A DNA stretch of 64,000 bases from Chitinophaga niabensis (lineage in GTDB: Bacteria > Bacteroidota > Bacteroidia > Chitinophagales > Chitinophagaceae). The position numbers and the translations under genes were made by a program. Shown in pieces: positions 16,894 through 26,324 of the stretch. The stretch lies in assembly GCF_039545795.1 (NCBI RefSeq), contig NZ_CP154260.1, positions 3,477,001 through 3,541,000 on the forward strand, in the 5' to 3' direction. Each line of letters begins with the position of its first letter. The first letter of the stretch is position 1. The notes below the pieces were generated by a model, which ran no database searches, was not told the DNA's origin, and worked only from the letters and a program-made list of their open reading frames with translations.

Positions 16894-19056
16894 ATGAAGA
16901 AAACTGTATTACTGGTGCTGGTATCCTGCCATTTATTCCTGGCAGGGCTTGCACAACAACCACTGGATTATGTAGATCCAACTATTGGCAATGTAGGTCA
17001 GTTACTGGAACCTACCCGCCCTACCATTCAACTGCCTAACCAGGTGATCCGGATGGCGCCTCAACGAAAAGACTATCTTGATGATCAGATTGCCAGCTTC
17101 CCGCTTACGATCGTTTCACATCGTTTAGGCCAGGTGTTTGCTTTAAGGCCGGTAGCCCAACCGGGTAAAATGACCTATGATCATGACCTGGAAGTACTGA
17201 AGCCCTGGTATTACAGCACTTACCTGGTAGATGATGATATTACGGTGGAGTTCACCCCGGCGAAGAAAGCGGGCATTTTTAAGTTTACAGGCACCAATAC
17301 ACTACTCCTGGATGTATATAACAATGGCCAGGCATCTTATGCCTTTCCTTCCGCCACGGAAATAACCGGGCTGGAAACTTACCACGGAGATATTAAGGTG
17401 TATATGTATGGTGTGTTCAATACAGCAGCAACACATACGGTACAGGGAAAGAAAGCCACCATCACCTTCCCTCCTTCCACAAAGAACATTGAGTTCAGGT
17501 ATGCCATCAGTTATGTGAGTGAGGCGCAGGCTAAAAAGAACTTCGAAGAATTAAAGAACAGGTCTTTCCAGCAGGTGGTGGACGATGGAAAGAAAGCATG
17601 GAACAGCGTGATCTCCCAGATTAAAGTGGAAGGGGGTACCGAAGCCCAGAAACGTTCTTTTTATACCGCGCTCTACAGATGTTATGAAAGGATGGTAGAC
17701 ATTTCTGAAGATGGCAGTTACTACAGTGGCTATGATAAACAAGTCCATAAAGAGAGCCGCCCCTTCTATGTGGATGACTGGTCATGGGATACCTATCTCG
17801 CCCATCATCCATTGCGGAACATCCTGAACCCCACGCAGGAAGCGGATATGCTGCAATCTTATGTTCGCATGTACGAGCAAAGCGGCTGGATGCCCACCTT
17901 CCCGGTATTGTTTGGGGACCATGCCTGTATGAACGGGTTCCACTCTTCTGTAGTGTTCCTGGATGCTTACCGGAAAGGGATCAAGAACTTCGATGTGGCC
18001 AAAGCTTATGAAGGCATGCGCAGGAATGCAACGGATGCCACCATGCTGCCATGGGCCAACGGCCCCAAAACAGCATTGGATGATCATTACCACGCAAAAG
18101 GTTATTTCCCTTCTTTAAAACCCGGTGAAAAAGAGACCATTCCACAGGTGCATTCCTTTGAAAAGCGGCAGGCTGTAGCGGTTACATTAGGTAATAGTTA
18201 TGACGACTGGGCACTTGCGCAATTCGCTGCAGACCTCGGCAAAAAAGAAGACGCAAAGTTGTTTGCACCAAGGGGACAGAATTACAAAACACTCTGGCAT
18301 CCGCAAAAGCAATTGTTCATGCCGAAAGATATCCAGGGCAACTGGATCAATATCGACCCCAAGTTTGATGGTGGTATGGGTGGAAGGGAATTCTATGATG
18401 AGAATAACGGTTATACTTATAAGTGGCAGGTGCAGCAGGATATCCCCGGCCTGATCAGTTTAATGGGAGGAAAAAAAGGTTTTGAAACCCAGCTGGACCA
18501 GCTCTACCGGGAGGACCTCGGCCGTTCCAAGTATACTTTCCAGGCAACGTTCCCGGATGCTACCGGTTTAATTGGCCAGTTCTCCATGGGTAATGAACCG
18601 AGTTTCCATATTCCGTATCTCTATAACTTCACAGATGCTCCCTGGAAAACACAGAAACGTACCCGCTTCCTTTTAGATGTATGGTTTAAGGATAACATCT
18701 TTGGTATCCCCGGCGATGAAGATGGTGGAGGTATGACGGCATTTGTGGTGTTCACTGCCATGGGCTTCTACCCTATTACCCCCGGCCTGCCTGTGTATAC
18801 TATCGGCAGCCCTGTATTCAGCAAAGTAAGTATTGATCTGCCCGGTGGCAAACAATTCCGCATCACGGCAAATGGTTCATCCGTTGTTAATAAATATATA
18901 CAAAGCGCTAAGATAGATGGTAAGGAACTGAACACGCCTTTCTTCACCCATGAACAACTGGTGAATGGCGGTCATCTTGAACTGGAGATGGGACCCAAAC
19001 CTAACAAGCAGTGGGGTACTGCCACGTACACCCCGCAATCGCTTTCCATCAAATAA
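16894..19056 (+). CDS. Glycoside hydrolase family 92 alpha-mannosidase
   Basis: A 720-residue exported exo-alpha-mannosidase. Its signal peptide is MKKTVLLVLVSCHLFLAGLA. It then has an N-terminal beta-sandwich starting 'LDYVDPTIGN' and the (alpha/alpha)6 catalytic domain with 'DDWSWDTYLAHHPL'. The general acid lies in 'GNEPSFHIPY' (Glu568) and the base/calcium loop in 'GDEDGGGMTAF' (Asp608, Glu609, Asp610). The ending 'FYPITPGLPVYTIGSPVF' is typical of GH92. Family members invert configuration and need calcium, most cutting alpha-1,2-, 1,3- or 1,4-mannose. It lacks a lipobox, so it is probably periplasmic. It heads the second mannan locus, 115 bases ahead of SusC. Linkage specificity cannot be told from sequence. 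Confidence 0.95.
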   Translation: MKKTVLLVLVSCHLFLAGLAQQPLDYVDPTIGNVGQLLEPTRPTIQLPNQVIRMAPQRKDYLDDQIASFPLTIVSHRLGQVFALRPVAQPGKMTYDHDLEVLKPWYYSTYLVDDDITVEFTPAKKAGIFKFTGTNTLLLDVYNNGQASYAFPSATEITGLETYHGDIKVYMYGVFNTAATHTVQGKKATITFPPSTKNIEFRYAISYVSEAQAKKNFEELKNRSFQQVVDDGKKAWNSVISQIKVEGGTEAQKRSFYTALYRCYERMVDISEDGSYYSGYDKQVHKESRPFYVDDWSWDTYLAHHPLRNILNPTQEADMLQSYVRMYEQSGWMPTFPVLFGDHACMNGFHSSVVFLDAYRKGIKNFDVAKAYEGMRRNATDATMLPWANGPKTALDDHYHAKGYFPSLKPGEKETIPQVHSFEKRQAVAVTLGNSYDDWALAQFAADLGKKEDAKLFAPRGQNYKTLWHPQKQLFMPKDIQGNWINIDPKFDGGMGGREFYDENNGYTYKWQVQQDIPGLISLMGGKKGFETQLDQLYREDLGRSKYTFQATFPDATGLIGQFSMGNEPSFHIPYLYNFTDAPWKTQKRTRFLLDVWFKDNIFGIPGDEDGGGMTAFVVFTAMGFYPITPGLPVYTIGSPVFSKVSIDLPGGKQFRITANGSSVVNKYIQSAKIDGKELNTPFFTHEQLVNGGHLELEMGPKPNKQWGTATYTPQSLSIK

Positions 19057-19171
19057 TTATTAATCCATCATAATTCCGACTTATGCCCTTTTTCTATTTT
19101 CTACCGCCATAGGATGCGTAAATGCAACCAGAAACAGTGAAATAACCATAATTCAACCAAATACTAACGTT

Positions 19172-22100
19172 ATGAAAAAAATCTATTACCTATTGATGCT
19201 GCTTAGCATTTTTCCGCTCTGTGCGCTGGCACAACAGAAAACCATCAGTGGGAAAGTAACAGATGCCAAAGACGGTAGCGCCTTACCAGGTGTAAGTGTT
19301 TTCACCACAGATGCTGCCGGCAAAAGAACAGGGGTTACCACTAATGTACGGGGAGAATATTCCCTCAATGTTCCCGCCGCAGCTACCGAAATATTATTTG
19401 TTTACATGGGTATGAACACTGTCACTGAACAGATCAATGGCAGAAGCACCATCAATGTTGCCTTAAGTGCATCAGATGCACAACTGGAACAAGTAGTGGT
19501 GGTAGGTTATGGTACCCGCAGAAAAGAAACCCTTACAGGTGCGGTAAGTAATATATCTGCCAAGGAGATCCAGACCACCACCAATATCAGTTTAGCACAA
19601 AAATTACAGGGAAAGGTAGCCGGTTTGCAGATCCGCCAGTTAGGTGGTGAGCCCGGTACTTTTGACAATATGATCAATCTCCGTGGTTTTGGAACACCGC
19701 TCTTTGTAATTGACGGGATTGCCCGTGATGGTGCAGGTGAATTCCAGCGGCTGAACCCGGATGATATTGAGAGCGTTTCTTTCCTGAAAGATGCCTCGGC
19801 TGCCATTTATGGTTTACGTGCTGCCAACGGGGTAGTGATCGTTACCACCAAAAAAGGATCTGTAGGTAAACCGCGTTTTGATTATACCGGTGTAGTAGGT
19901 ATGATGAAACCAACAGATGTACCGCTGATGTCCAGCGCCAGCCAGTGGATGCAGATGCGGAACGAAGCAGCCATCTTTGCAGGCGGCTCACCCTTCCTCA
20001 CCAAAGATGAATTACAGAAATGGATAGATGGGGTACCGGGTTATGAAAGTACTGACTGGTATGATGTGACGATGAAAAAACATGCCCTGCAGCAACAGCA
20101 TAATCTTTCTGCCTCTGGCGGAACAGAAAAAACGCAGTACTTCATGAGCCTTGCCTATGCAGAAGAAGGCGGTTTATTGAAAAGTAACGACATGGGCTAT
20201 AAAAGGTTCAACCTGCGTTCCAATATCACCACTGAGCTGCATAAAAACCTGAAAGCGGAATTATTCCTTGCAGGCAGGTATGATAAAAGAGAGGTACCCG
20301 GCGAAAACTTCTTCAACATATTTAAAGGTACACGGGTAACACTGCCAACGGAAAAACCCTATGCCAACAACAACCCGGATTATCCTGCAGTAGTAACACC
20401 TTCCAATCAGAACCCGCTGATATTGTCCAACCGCGATATTACCGGTTACAACGAAAGCGTAACAAGGAATGTGCAATCTACCCTGGTATTAACATATACG
20501 GTACCTTTTGTACAAGGCCTCAGCCTGCGTGCTTCCGGTGCATATGATATGACCAGTTATCAAAACAAGGATGTATCCAAGCCCTATAAGCTGTATACCT
20601 ATGTGGGCAATCAGTATATACCACAACCACAAAGGGTAGGTACCGCGAGTATCTCCAACGACTTTGGTAACTATAACCAGCTCAACCTGCAGGGCCAGAT
20701 CAATTATATCAGAACATTCGGGAAAGCCCATAATGTTACCGGTCTGCTTGTAGTAGAACAAATGCAGAACTGGAGCAGGACTGGCTGGCTGAAACGTTAC
20801 TATGAATTTTTTACCAGCGATCAGATCCCTGCCGGTAGTTCTTTAGGTGCCGAGAATAACGGAGGAGAAGGCCAAAGCGCCAACCTTTCTTATATCGGCC
20901 GTTTCAGTTATGACTACAACAGGAAATACCTGATAGACTTTGCCTTTCGCCAGGATGGATCTTTCCGTTACCATCCCAGCAAAAGATGGAGTTTCTTCCC
21001 GGTGGTTACCGGTGGATGGAGACTGTCCGAAGAACCTTTCATAAAAGAAAAGGTGCCGTTGATCTCTAACCTGAAACTGAGAGCTTCTTACGGTCTTGTA
21101 GGTAGTGATCAGGGTAATCCATTCCAGTACATCGCAGGTTTCTCTACTTCAGGTGGTGGCAGGTATGAATTTGAGAATGGTGCCTTAACGAATGGTGCTG
21201 CTGCTCCTGCTATTGTGAACGATCAATTGCAATGGAACACTTCCAAAGTAACAGATATTGGTATAGACCTCGGATTGTTCCGCGGCAAACTGAATATTGA
21301 ATTTGATATATACCGCAGGGACCGTGAGGGCCTGCTGGCATACAGGAATGTGTCTCTCCCCAATACCTTTGGTGGTACCTTACCACAGGAGAACCTCAAC
21401 TCAGACCGTGTACAGGGTCTTGAATTTACCATCAACCACAATAACAGGATCAACGATTTCCAATATAACATCTCTGCCAACTTCAACTATTCCCGTACCA
21501 TGAACATGTACCAGGAACGAGGTGCTTATGGCAATAGTTACAGAAAATGGAGAACAGGCAGTGACTACCGTTACAACGATATCGTGTGGGGTTTCACTTA
21601 CCTGGGCCAGTTCCAGAACCAGGATGAGATCAACAGCGCACCGCTGCAAAATGGTGATCAGGCTAACATCCGCGAACTGCCTGGTGATTTCAAATACCAG
21701 GATACCAATAACGATGGTTTGATCAATGATAATGATCTGCTGCCTTTATGGATGGGTGCAAATGGTACCAACGATAACCAGAATCCTTCCGGCAAAAATC
21801 CCAAGATCAACTATGGTCTTTCCCTGAACGGCTCCTGGAAAGGAATTGATGTGAATATCCTGTTCCAGGGCGCCGCCATGTACACCGTTCGTTTCAGTGA
21901 GGTATATGCAGAGATCATGGCCTTCAGAGGTAATACTCCTGCTTACTTCTTTGACAGGTGGCATAAAGCAGACCCTTATGATCCAAACAGTGCATGGGTA
22001 CCGGGCAAATGGCCGGCATCCAGGTTTAATGGCGATGTGGGCAGCATGTACCGCGAAAGTTCCGTATGGCGGAAAGATGCTTCTTACCTGCGTTTAAAAA

Positions 22101-22312
22101 GTGTTGAACTGGGTTATACCATCAGCCCTAAAATATACAGGGCATCCGGTATCCAAAGGATCCGCGTATTCGCGAATGGTTTCAACCTCTTTACCTGGGC
22201 AGATTCTTTCGTAAAAGCATTTGATCCTGAAAGACTGGAAGGATTGTTCAATGCAGGGTTCAACTACCCGCTCACCAAGAACTATAACGTTGGTGTAAAC
22301 CTTAACTTCTAA
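19172..22312 (+). CDS. SusC/RagA family TonB-linked outer membrane protein (second mannan locus)
   Basis: A 1,046-residue SusC of normal length. A signal peptide ends at 'PLCALAQ'. The carboxypeptidase-D-like domain runs 'KTISGKVTDAKDGSALPGVSV' in parts, then the linker 'EQVVVVGYGTRRKETLTGAVS', whose VVVGYGT is the common TonB-box-proximal motif of SusC proteins. The plug hallmark is 'VSFLKDASAAIYGLRAANGVVIVTTKKG' in parts, and the barrel ends 'NYNVGVNLNF'. It is clearly divergent from the first SusC, including a different plug and barrel, so the two systems probably take different glycans. Its stop is 4 bases from the SusD start. The 115-base gap upstream (19057-19171) shows no consensus promoter, so transcription may continue from the GH92 gene. 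Confidence 0.96.
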   Translation: MKKIYYLLMLLSIFPLCALAQQKTISGKVTDAKDGSALPGVSVFTTDAAGKRTGVTTNVRGEYSLNVPAAATEILFVYMGMNTVTEQINGRSTINVALSASDAQLEQVVVVGYGTRRKETLTGAVSNISAKEIQTTTNISLAQKLQGKVAGLQIRQLGGEPGTFDNMINLRGFGTPLFVIDGIARDGAGEFQRLNPDDIESVSFLKDASAAIYGLRAANGVVIVTTKKGSVGKPRFDYTGVVGMMKPTDVPLMSSASQWMQMRNEAAIFAGGSPFLTKDELQKWIDGVPGYESTDWYDVTMKKHALQQQHNLSASGGTEKTQYFMSLAYAEEGGLLKSNDMGYKRFNLRSNITTELHKNLKAELFLAGRYDKREVPGENFFNIFKGTRVTLPTEKPYANNNPDYPAVVTPSNQNPLILSNRDITGYNESVTRNVQSTLVLTYTVPFVQGLSLRASGAYDMTSYQNKDVSKPYKLYTYVGNQYIPQPQRVGTASISNDFGNYNQLNLQGQINYIRTFGKAHNVTGLLVVEQMQNWSRTGWLKRYYEFFTSDQIPAGSSLGAENNGGEGQSANLSYIGRFSYDYNRKYLIDFAFRQDGSFRYHPSKRWSFFPVVTGGWRLSEEPFIKEKVPLISNLKLRASYGLVGSDQGNPFQYIAGFSTSGGGRYEFENGALTNGAAAPAIVNDQLQWNTSKVTDIGIDLGLFRGKLNIEFDIYRRDREGLLAYRNVSLPNTFGGTLPQENLNSDRVQGLEFTINHNNRINDFQYNISANFNYSRTMNMYQERGAYGNSYRKWRTGSDYRYNDIVWGFTYLGQFQNQDEINSAPLQNGDQANIRELPGDFKYQDTNNDGLINDNDLLPLWMGANGTNDNQNPSGKNPKINYGLSLNGSWKGIDVNILFQGAAMYTVRFSEVYAEIMAFRGNTPAYFFDRWHKADPYDPNSAWVPGKWPASRFNGDVGSMYRESSVWRKDASYLRLKSVELGYTISPKIYRASGIQRIRVFANGFNLFTWADSFVKAFDPERLEGLFNAGFNYPLTKNYNVGVNLNF

Positions 22313-22316
22313 AGCC

Positions 22317-24212
22317 ATGGTCATGAAAATCTATAAATTGAAAATGTTATTGATCGTTACAGGCATGATGCTCTTCAGCTGTAACAGTGTGCTGGAACTT
22401 CAGCCTACAGACAAGATCAGGGCAGAAGACCTCTTCGGCGATCCACAGGGTGTTAAGCTCTATATGGCTAACCTCTATTACCAACTGCCTATTGAAGACT
22501 TTGCATATTTCAGGGCAGGCTTCAACCAGAACGGCGGCGACCCCAATAACGGCGGCTGGGCTGCTGCCATGGCAGCGGATGAGGCGATGCACTCAGAGTT
22601 CGGCGACTTTATCGGAGACGGGGATTATCATTACTGGGAGCCGGGTTATAAACTGATCCGTGATGTGAACCTGCTGATAGATGCCATCCCTACCCTGGAT
22701 ATCCTCGCACCTGAAAAAGCAGTGCTCACCGGTGAAGCAAATTTCATTAAAGCATTTGCTTACTTCGGGCTTGCCAAGAGATATGGTGGTGTTTCCCTGA
22801 TCAAGGCCACACAGAAGTATACAGGTAATGTAGAAGATCTTAAAGTGCCCCGCAGCACTGAAAAAGAAACATGGGATTATGTACTGGAGCTTTGTGATGT
22901 GGCTATTGCCAACCTTGGTGCGGAAAGAGGCAGGCGTGCATCCAAATGGGCTGCCTATGCTTTAAAATCACGTGCTGCTTTACATGCTGCTTCCCTGGCT
23001 AAATTCGGCAGCAGGGCACCTATGTCCGGCACCGCGGTTACGCAGAAACTGGTAGGGCTGGATGCTGCTGATGCTGCAGGTTATTATGCTGCCTGTATCG
23101 CTGCTTCCCAGGCTGTCATGACTTCCGGCGTACATTCCCTTTACATGCCTAACCCGCTTAACGTTGACGCAGCTGCTGAGAATTACCGCGCATTATTCCA
23201 GGACCCTAACGTGGCAAAAGATAATGAAGCCATCCTCATCAAAGGATATACCTTACCGGGTAACAACCAGGGGCATAACTATGATATCTGGTACCAGCCT
23301 GCACAGGCTGCCAACGGATGGCCTCACCCTGGCAGAATGAACCCAACGCTGGATCTCGTGGATGCTTATGAAGCTTATGCCAACCCGGGCCAGGAAGCGC
23401 CTATCGTTACCACGGCAGAAGGAAATGTAACAGATTATAACGGCTTCAATCCGGCATTGAATTACATCCGTTATGATTCTCCCAACGATATCTTTAAAGG
23501 AAAAGATGCACGCCTCTGGGCTACCACCATTCTTCCAGGTACAATCTGGAAAAATATACCCATCATCATACAGGCAGGTTATGTGAAACCGGATGGTACA
23601 ACGGCTATCCGCATCAAAGACCAGATAGATGTTGGCGGTACTACTTATTATACTTATGGTGCAGCCAGCACTACACAGTATTCCGGTTTTGATACTTATG
23701 GCGGTAATAATACGCGTACCGGTTTCGGGTTCAAAAAGTTCATGAACCAGAACAATCCTATTGTTCCGGGCTGGAACCAGAGCACTTCAGACTGGGTTGA
23801 ATTCAGGTATGCAGAAGTACTGCTGAACTTTGCAGAAGCGGTAGTGGAAAGCGGTACCGGCGATGCGGCCGCTGCTGCCAAAGCGATCAACGATATCCGC
23901 AAACGTGCAGGGCACACGGTAGATATTCCTTTAACCGCAGCCAATGTACAAAGGGAAAGAAGAGTGGAACTGGCTTTTGAGAACAAACGTTTCTGGGACC
24001 TGATCCGCAGGAGAGAATTCCATACCACTTTCAACAACCGGTATATGCATACGCTGCTGCCGTTGAGAGACCTGAGGACCTCACCTGCCAAGTACATCTT
24101 TGTACGGGTGAACACACCCAACTCCAACACCAGGACCTTTGAACCAAAGGCGTACTACCGTTACATTCCAGGCATCGGGGCCAATGGTCTTGTTCAAAAC
24201 CCGCAGTACTAA
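22317..24212 (+). CDS. SusD/RagB family nutrient-binding outer membrane lipoprotein (second mannan locus)
   Basis: A 631-residue SusD partner of the preceding SusC. Two in-frame starts (22317 and 22323) differ by two residues; the signal MKIYKLKMLLIVTGMMLFSC gives a lipobox with either. SusD features are 'TGEANFIKAFAYFGLAKRYGGVSLI', seen in parts, 'AAYALKSRAALHAASLAKFG', 'EFRYAEVLLNFAEAVV' and 'RRVELAFENKRFWDLIRRREF', the C-terminal SusD signature. It is longer than the first SusD by about 90 residues, with an insertion around residues 330-480. It would bind the glycan over the SusC barrel on the cell surface. It is tightly coupled to SusC and followed after 18 bases by the DUF3823 gene. Confidence 0.95.
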   Translation: MVMKIYKLKMLLIVTGMMLFSCNSVLELQPTDKIRAEDLFGDPQGVKLYMANLYYQLPIEDFAYFRAGFNQNGGDPNNGGWAAAMAADEAMHSEFGDFIGDGDYHYWEPGYKLIRDVNLLIDAIPTLDILAPEKAVLTGEANFIKAFAYFGLAKRYGGVSLIKATQKYTGNVEDLKVPRSTEKETWDYVLELCDVAIANLGAERGRRASKWAAYALKSRAALHAASLAKFGSRAPMSGTAVTQKLVGLDAADAAGYYAACIAASQAVMTSGVHSLYMPNPLNVDAAAENYRALFQDPNVAKDNEAILIKGYTLPGNNQGHNYDIWYQPAQAANGWPHPGRMNPTLDLVDAYEAYANPGQEAPIVTTAEGNVTDYNGFNPALNYIRYDSPNDIFKGKDARLWATTILPGTIWKNIPIIIQAGYVKPDGTTAIRIKDQIDVGGTTYYTYGAASTTQYSGFDTYGGNNTRTGFGFKKFMNQNNPIVPGWNQSTSDWVEFRYAEVLLNFAEAVVESGTGDAAAAAKAINDIRKRAGHTVDIPLTAANVQRERRVELAFENKRFWDLIRRREFHTTFNNRYMHTLLPLRDLRTSPAKYIFVRVNTPNSNTRTFEPKAYYRYIPGIGANGLVQNPQY

Positions 24213-24230
24213 TCTTCAAAACAGCTTATC

Positions 24231-24908
24231 ATGAAAAAGTTAAGTTCTATCATACTGATCGCAGCACTGGCCTTTGCTTCCTGTGAGAAAGATAATTACA
24301 ATGGGCCCGATGCAGGATTGTCCGGCAACTTCATCGATGCTACCACAAAAGCACTCGTGGAACAGGATATCATCCGTGGTACGGAAATAGAGATCCTGGA
24401 AAAAGGATATACGGAAGCGCAATACCTCATTGTTAAAAATGACGGTACTTATGCTAACACCCTGTTGTTCTCCAATACCTACACCGTTAGGCCGGTGAGA
24501 GGTAACTTCATTCCCATTGAAGCACAGGAAGTGAATATACAGGGGCAGACCAAACTGGATTTTACCGTAACACCTTTCATCCGCGTGAACAATGTGAGCA
24601 TTGTTAAAACCGGCACCAAGGTAGTGGCTACTTTCAAACTGCAGCAGAACGTGATCAACAATGTACAGAAGATAGGCCTCTATGCACACCAGGATTCCCG
24701 CGTGGGAGAACCCATGCGCCAGGTGGCCAGTGAGCGTGATATCAATGCAGTAGTGGATGCCAATACGGTATATACATTAGAGATAGACCTCGCTGCCAAC
24801 AGCACGATCCTTAAACCCGGCAAGCCTTTTTATTTCAGGGTAGGTGCTAAGATAGATATGGGTGAAACCAAGTTTAACTATGCTCCCGCTGTTAAAATAG
24901 ACTTGTAA
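24231..24908 (+). CDS. DUF3823 domain-containing lipoprotein
   Basis: A 225-residue lipoprotein: MKKLSSIILIAALAFASCEKD has a lipobox at Cys18. The remainder is two beta-rich domains, first a transthyretin-like fold ('LSGNFIDATTKALV' through 'VRPVRGNFIP'), then an immunoglobulin-like half from 'VNNVSIVKTGTKVVATFKL'. This is the DUF3823 arrangement commonly found immediately after SusC/SusD pairs in Bacteroidota, where it is presumed to be a surface glycan-binding or accessory protein. No catalytic function is known. It sits between SusD and the two GH99-like enzymes. Confidence 0.82.
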   Translation: MKKLSSIILIAALAFASCEKDNYNGPDAGLSGNFIDATTKALVEQDIIRGTEIEILEKGYTEAQYLIVKNDGTYANTLLFSNTYTVRPVRGNFIPIEAQEVNIQGQTKLDFTVTPFIRVNNVSIVKTGTKVVATFKLQQNVINNVQKIGLYAHQDSRVGEPMRQVASERDINAVVDANTVYTLEIDLAANSTILKPGKPFYFRVGAKIDMGETKFNYAPAVKIDL

Positions 24909-24912
24909 AAAT

Positions 24913-24983
24913 ATGGGGGGCTGAACACGGCAACTCGTTTCTCACTGTTCTGGTTCGTTGTGTCAGTCCCCATTTAAATTTTT
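24913..24983 (+). terminator. Imperfect hairpin, possible attenuator inside the second mannan locus
   Basis: ATGGGG...CTGA-A-CAC (from 24913) pairs with GTG-T-CAG-T-CCCCAT (to 24973), giving a long imperfect stem with a loop of about 30 bases, followed by TTAAATTTTT. It lies between the DUF3823 stop and the GH99-like gene. It may reduce read-through from the SusC/SusD part to the enzyme part. The loop is large, so confidence is limited. Confidence 0.38.
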
Positions 24984-24986
24984 AAC

Positions 24987-26318
24987 ATGAGAAAATACGC
25001 ACTAATATTGGCAGCTGTTTTTTTAACCCTCAGCTGCTCTAAAAAAACATCCAGCGGACCGCCGCCCAATCCGCCGGGGCCACCAGACCCTCCTGTTCAG
25101 GAAGTAGTATATGATGAAACGGGCTGCCTTTTCAAATCCTATAATGGATTAGTAATGGCAGGGTACCAGGGCTGGTTTGCGGCGGAAGGTGATGCATCTG
25201 AAAGAGGCTGGTACCATTTCCAGAACGGCAGCTGCGGCGGTTTTAAACCAGGTTGCTCTACCATTGATTTCTGGCCTGATATGACGGAGTATACAAAAAC
25301 TTACCCCTCTCCTTTCAAGTTTGCCAATGGAAATACTGCACCGCTGTACAGCCCCTACGATGAAGAAAGTATAGACCTGCATTTCAAATGGATGCAGCAG
25401 TATGGACTGGATGGTGTTTTTATGCAACGTTTTGTAGTAGAGATCAAGAACAGCAATGTTAAAGGCAAAAGGCATTTCAATAAAGTGCTGGAAAATGCAT
25501 TGAAAGCAGCAAAGAAATACTCCCGTGCCATTTGCGTGATGTACGACCTCAGTGGCTGCACTGCAGAGGATGTAGCTTACCTGGAGCAGGACTGGAATGA
25601 ATTGCAAACCTTGTTCAAACTGTTTGACAATGTGGCCAATCCCACCTACCTGCGCCATAACAAAAGACCAATGGTTACTATCTGGGGTGTAGGCTTCAAT
25701 GATAACCGGAAGTACACGATTGCGGATGTAGACAGGTTGGTGGATAAGATAAAAGGACCTACCAAAAAAACATCTGTAATGTTAGGTGTGCCTTACTTCT
25801 GGAGAACTTTAAAAAATGATACAGAGAACTCCACCCTGCTGCACACGCTCATTAAAAAAACAGATGTGATTATGCCCTGGGCAGTGGGCCGTTACAGCAA
25901 TGATAACTATGCCAATGTAGCCGGCGGCGAACTGGCAGGTGATATTCAATGGTGTACTACCAATCAAGTGGATTATGTACCATTGGTATTTCCCGGTTTC
26001 AGCTGGGGCAATCTGAGGAACGATCCTTCCCTCTATAATTCCATTCCGCGCCTGAAAGGAGATTTTCTCTGGAAGCAGGTGGCAGGCGCAAAACTGTCCG
26101 GCGCAAAATCATTGTACGTGGCCATGTTTGATGAAATAGATGAAGGCACCGCCATTTACAAATGTGCGCGGGAAGGAGAACTTCCTTTGCATGCAGATAA
26201 ACGTTTCATTGGCATTGATGCAGACCTTCCTTCAGACCATTACCTCTGGCTCACAGGCCAGGCCACCAGGTGGTTCCATGGAGAAAGCGGCTATACTAAC
26301 ACCAGACCTGTAAGATAA
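24987..26318 (+). CDS. GH71/GH99-like glycoside hydrolase, lipoprotein (copy 1)
   Basis: A 443-residue lipoprotein: MRKYALILAAVFLTLSCSKK, then a proline-rich linker (GPPPNPPGPPDPP). The catalytic TIM barrel opens with 'LVMAGYQGWFAAEGDASERG' in parts, the GH99-like start in which GWF lies near the substrate site. It continues with 'DLHFKWMQQYGLDGVFMQRF' in parts and ends in 'VAMFDEIDEGTAIY'. The ExxE pair (Glu383, Glu386) corresponds to the paired catalytic glutamates of GH99 endo-alpha-mannosidases. GH99 enzymes cut internal alpha-1,2-mannosidic bonds of mannan or N-glycans. Whether this branch has that exact activity is inferred. It is followed after 6 bases by a related second copy. Confidence 0.85.
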   Translation: MRKYALILAAVFLTLSCSKKTSSGPPPNPPGPPDPPVQEVVYDETGCLFKSYNGLVMAGYQGWFAAEGDASERGWYHFQNGSCGGFKPGCSTIDFWPDMTEYTKTYPSPFKFANGNTAPLYSPYDEESIDLHFKWMQQYGLDGVFMQRFVVEIKNSNVKGKRHFNKVLENALKAAKKYSRAICVMYDLSGCTAEDVAYLEQDWNELQTLFKLFDNVANPTYLRHNKRPMVTIWGVGFNDNRKYTIADVDRLVDKIKGPTKKTSVMLGVPYFWRTLKNDTENSTLLHTLIKKTDVIMPWAVGRYSNDNYANVAGGELAGDIQWCTTNQVDYVPLVFPGFSWGNLRNDPSLYNSIPRLKGDFLWKQVAGAKLSGAKSLYVAMFDEIDEGTAIYKCAREGELPLHADKRFIGIDADLPSDHYLWLTGQATRWFHGESGYTNTRPVR

Positions 26319-26324
26319 AAAGAT

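Noticed and set aside
25149..25658. Minus-strand frame of 169 codons
   Set aside because: It is antisense to the first GH99-like gene and has no signal, motif or ribosome site of its own.
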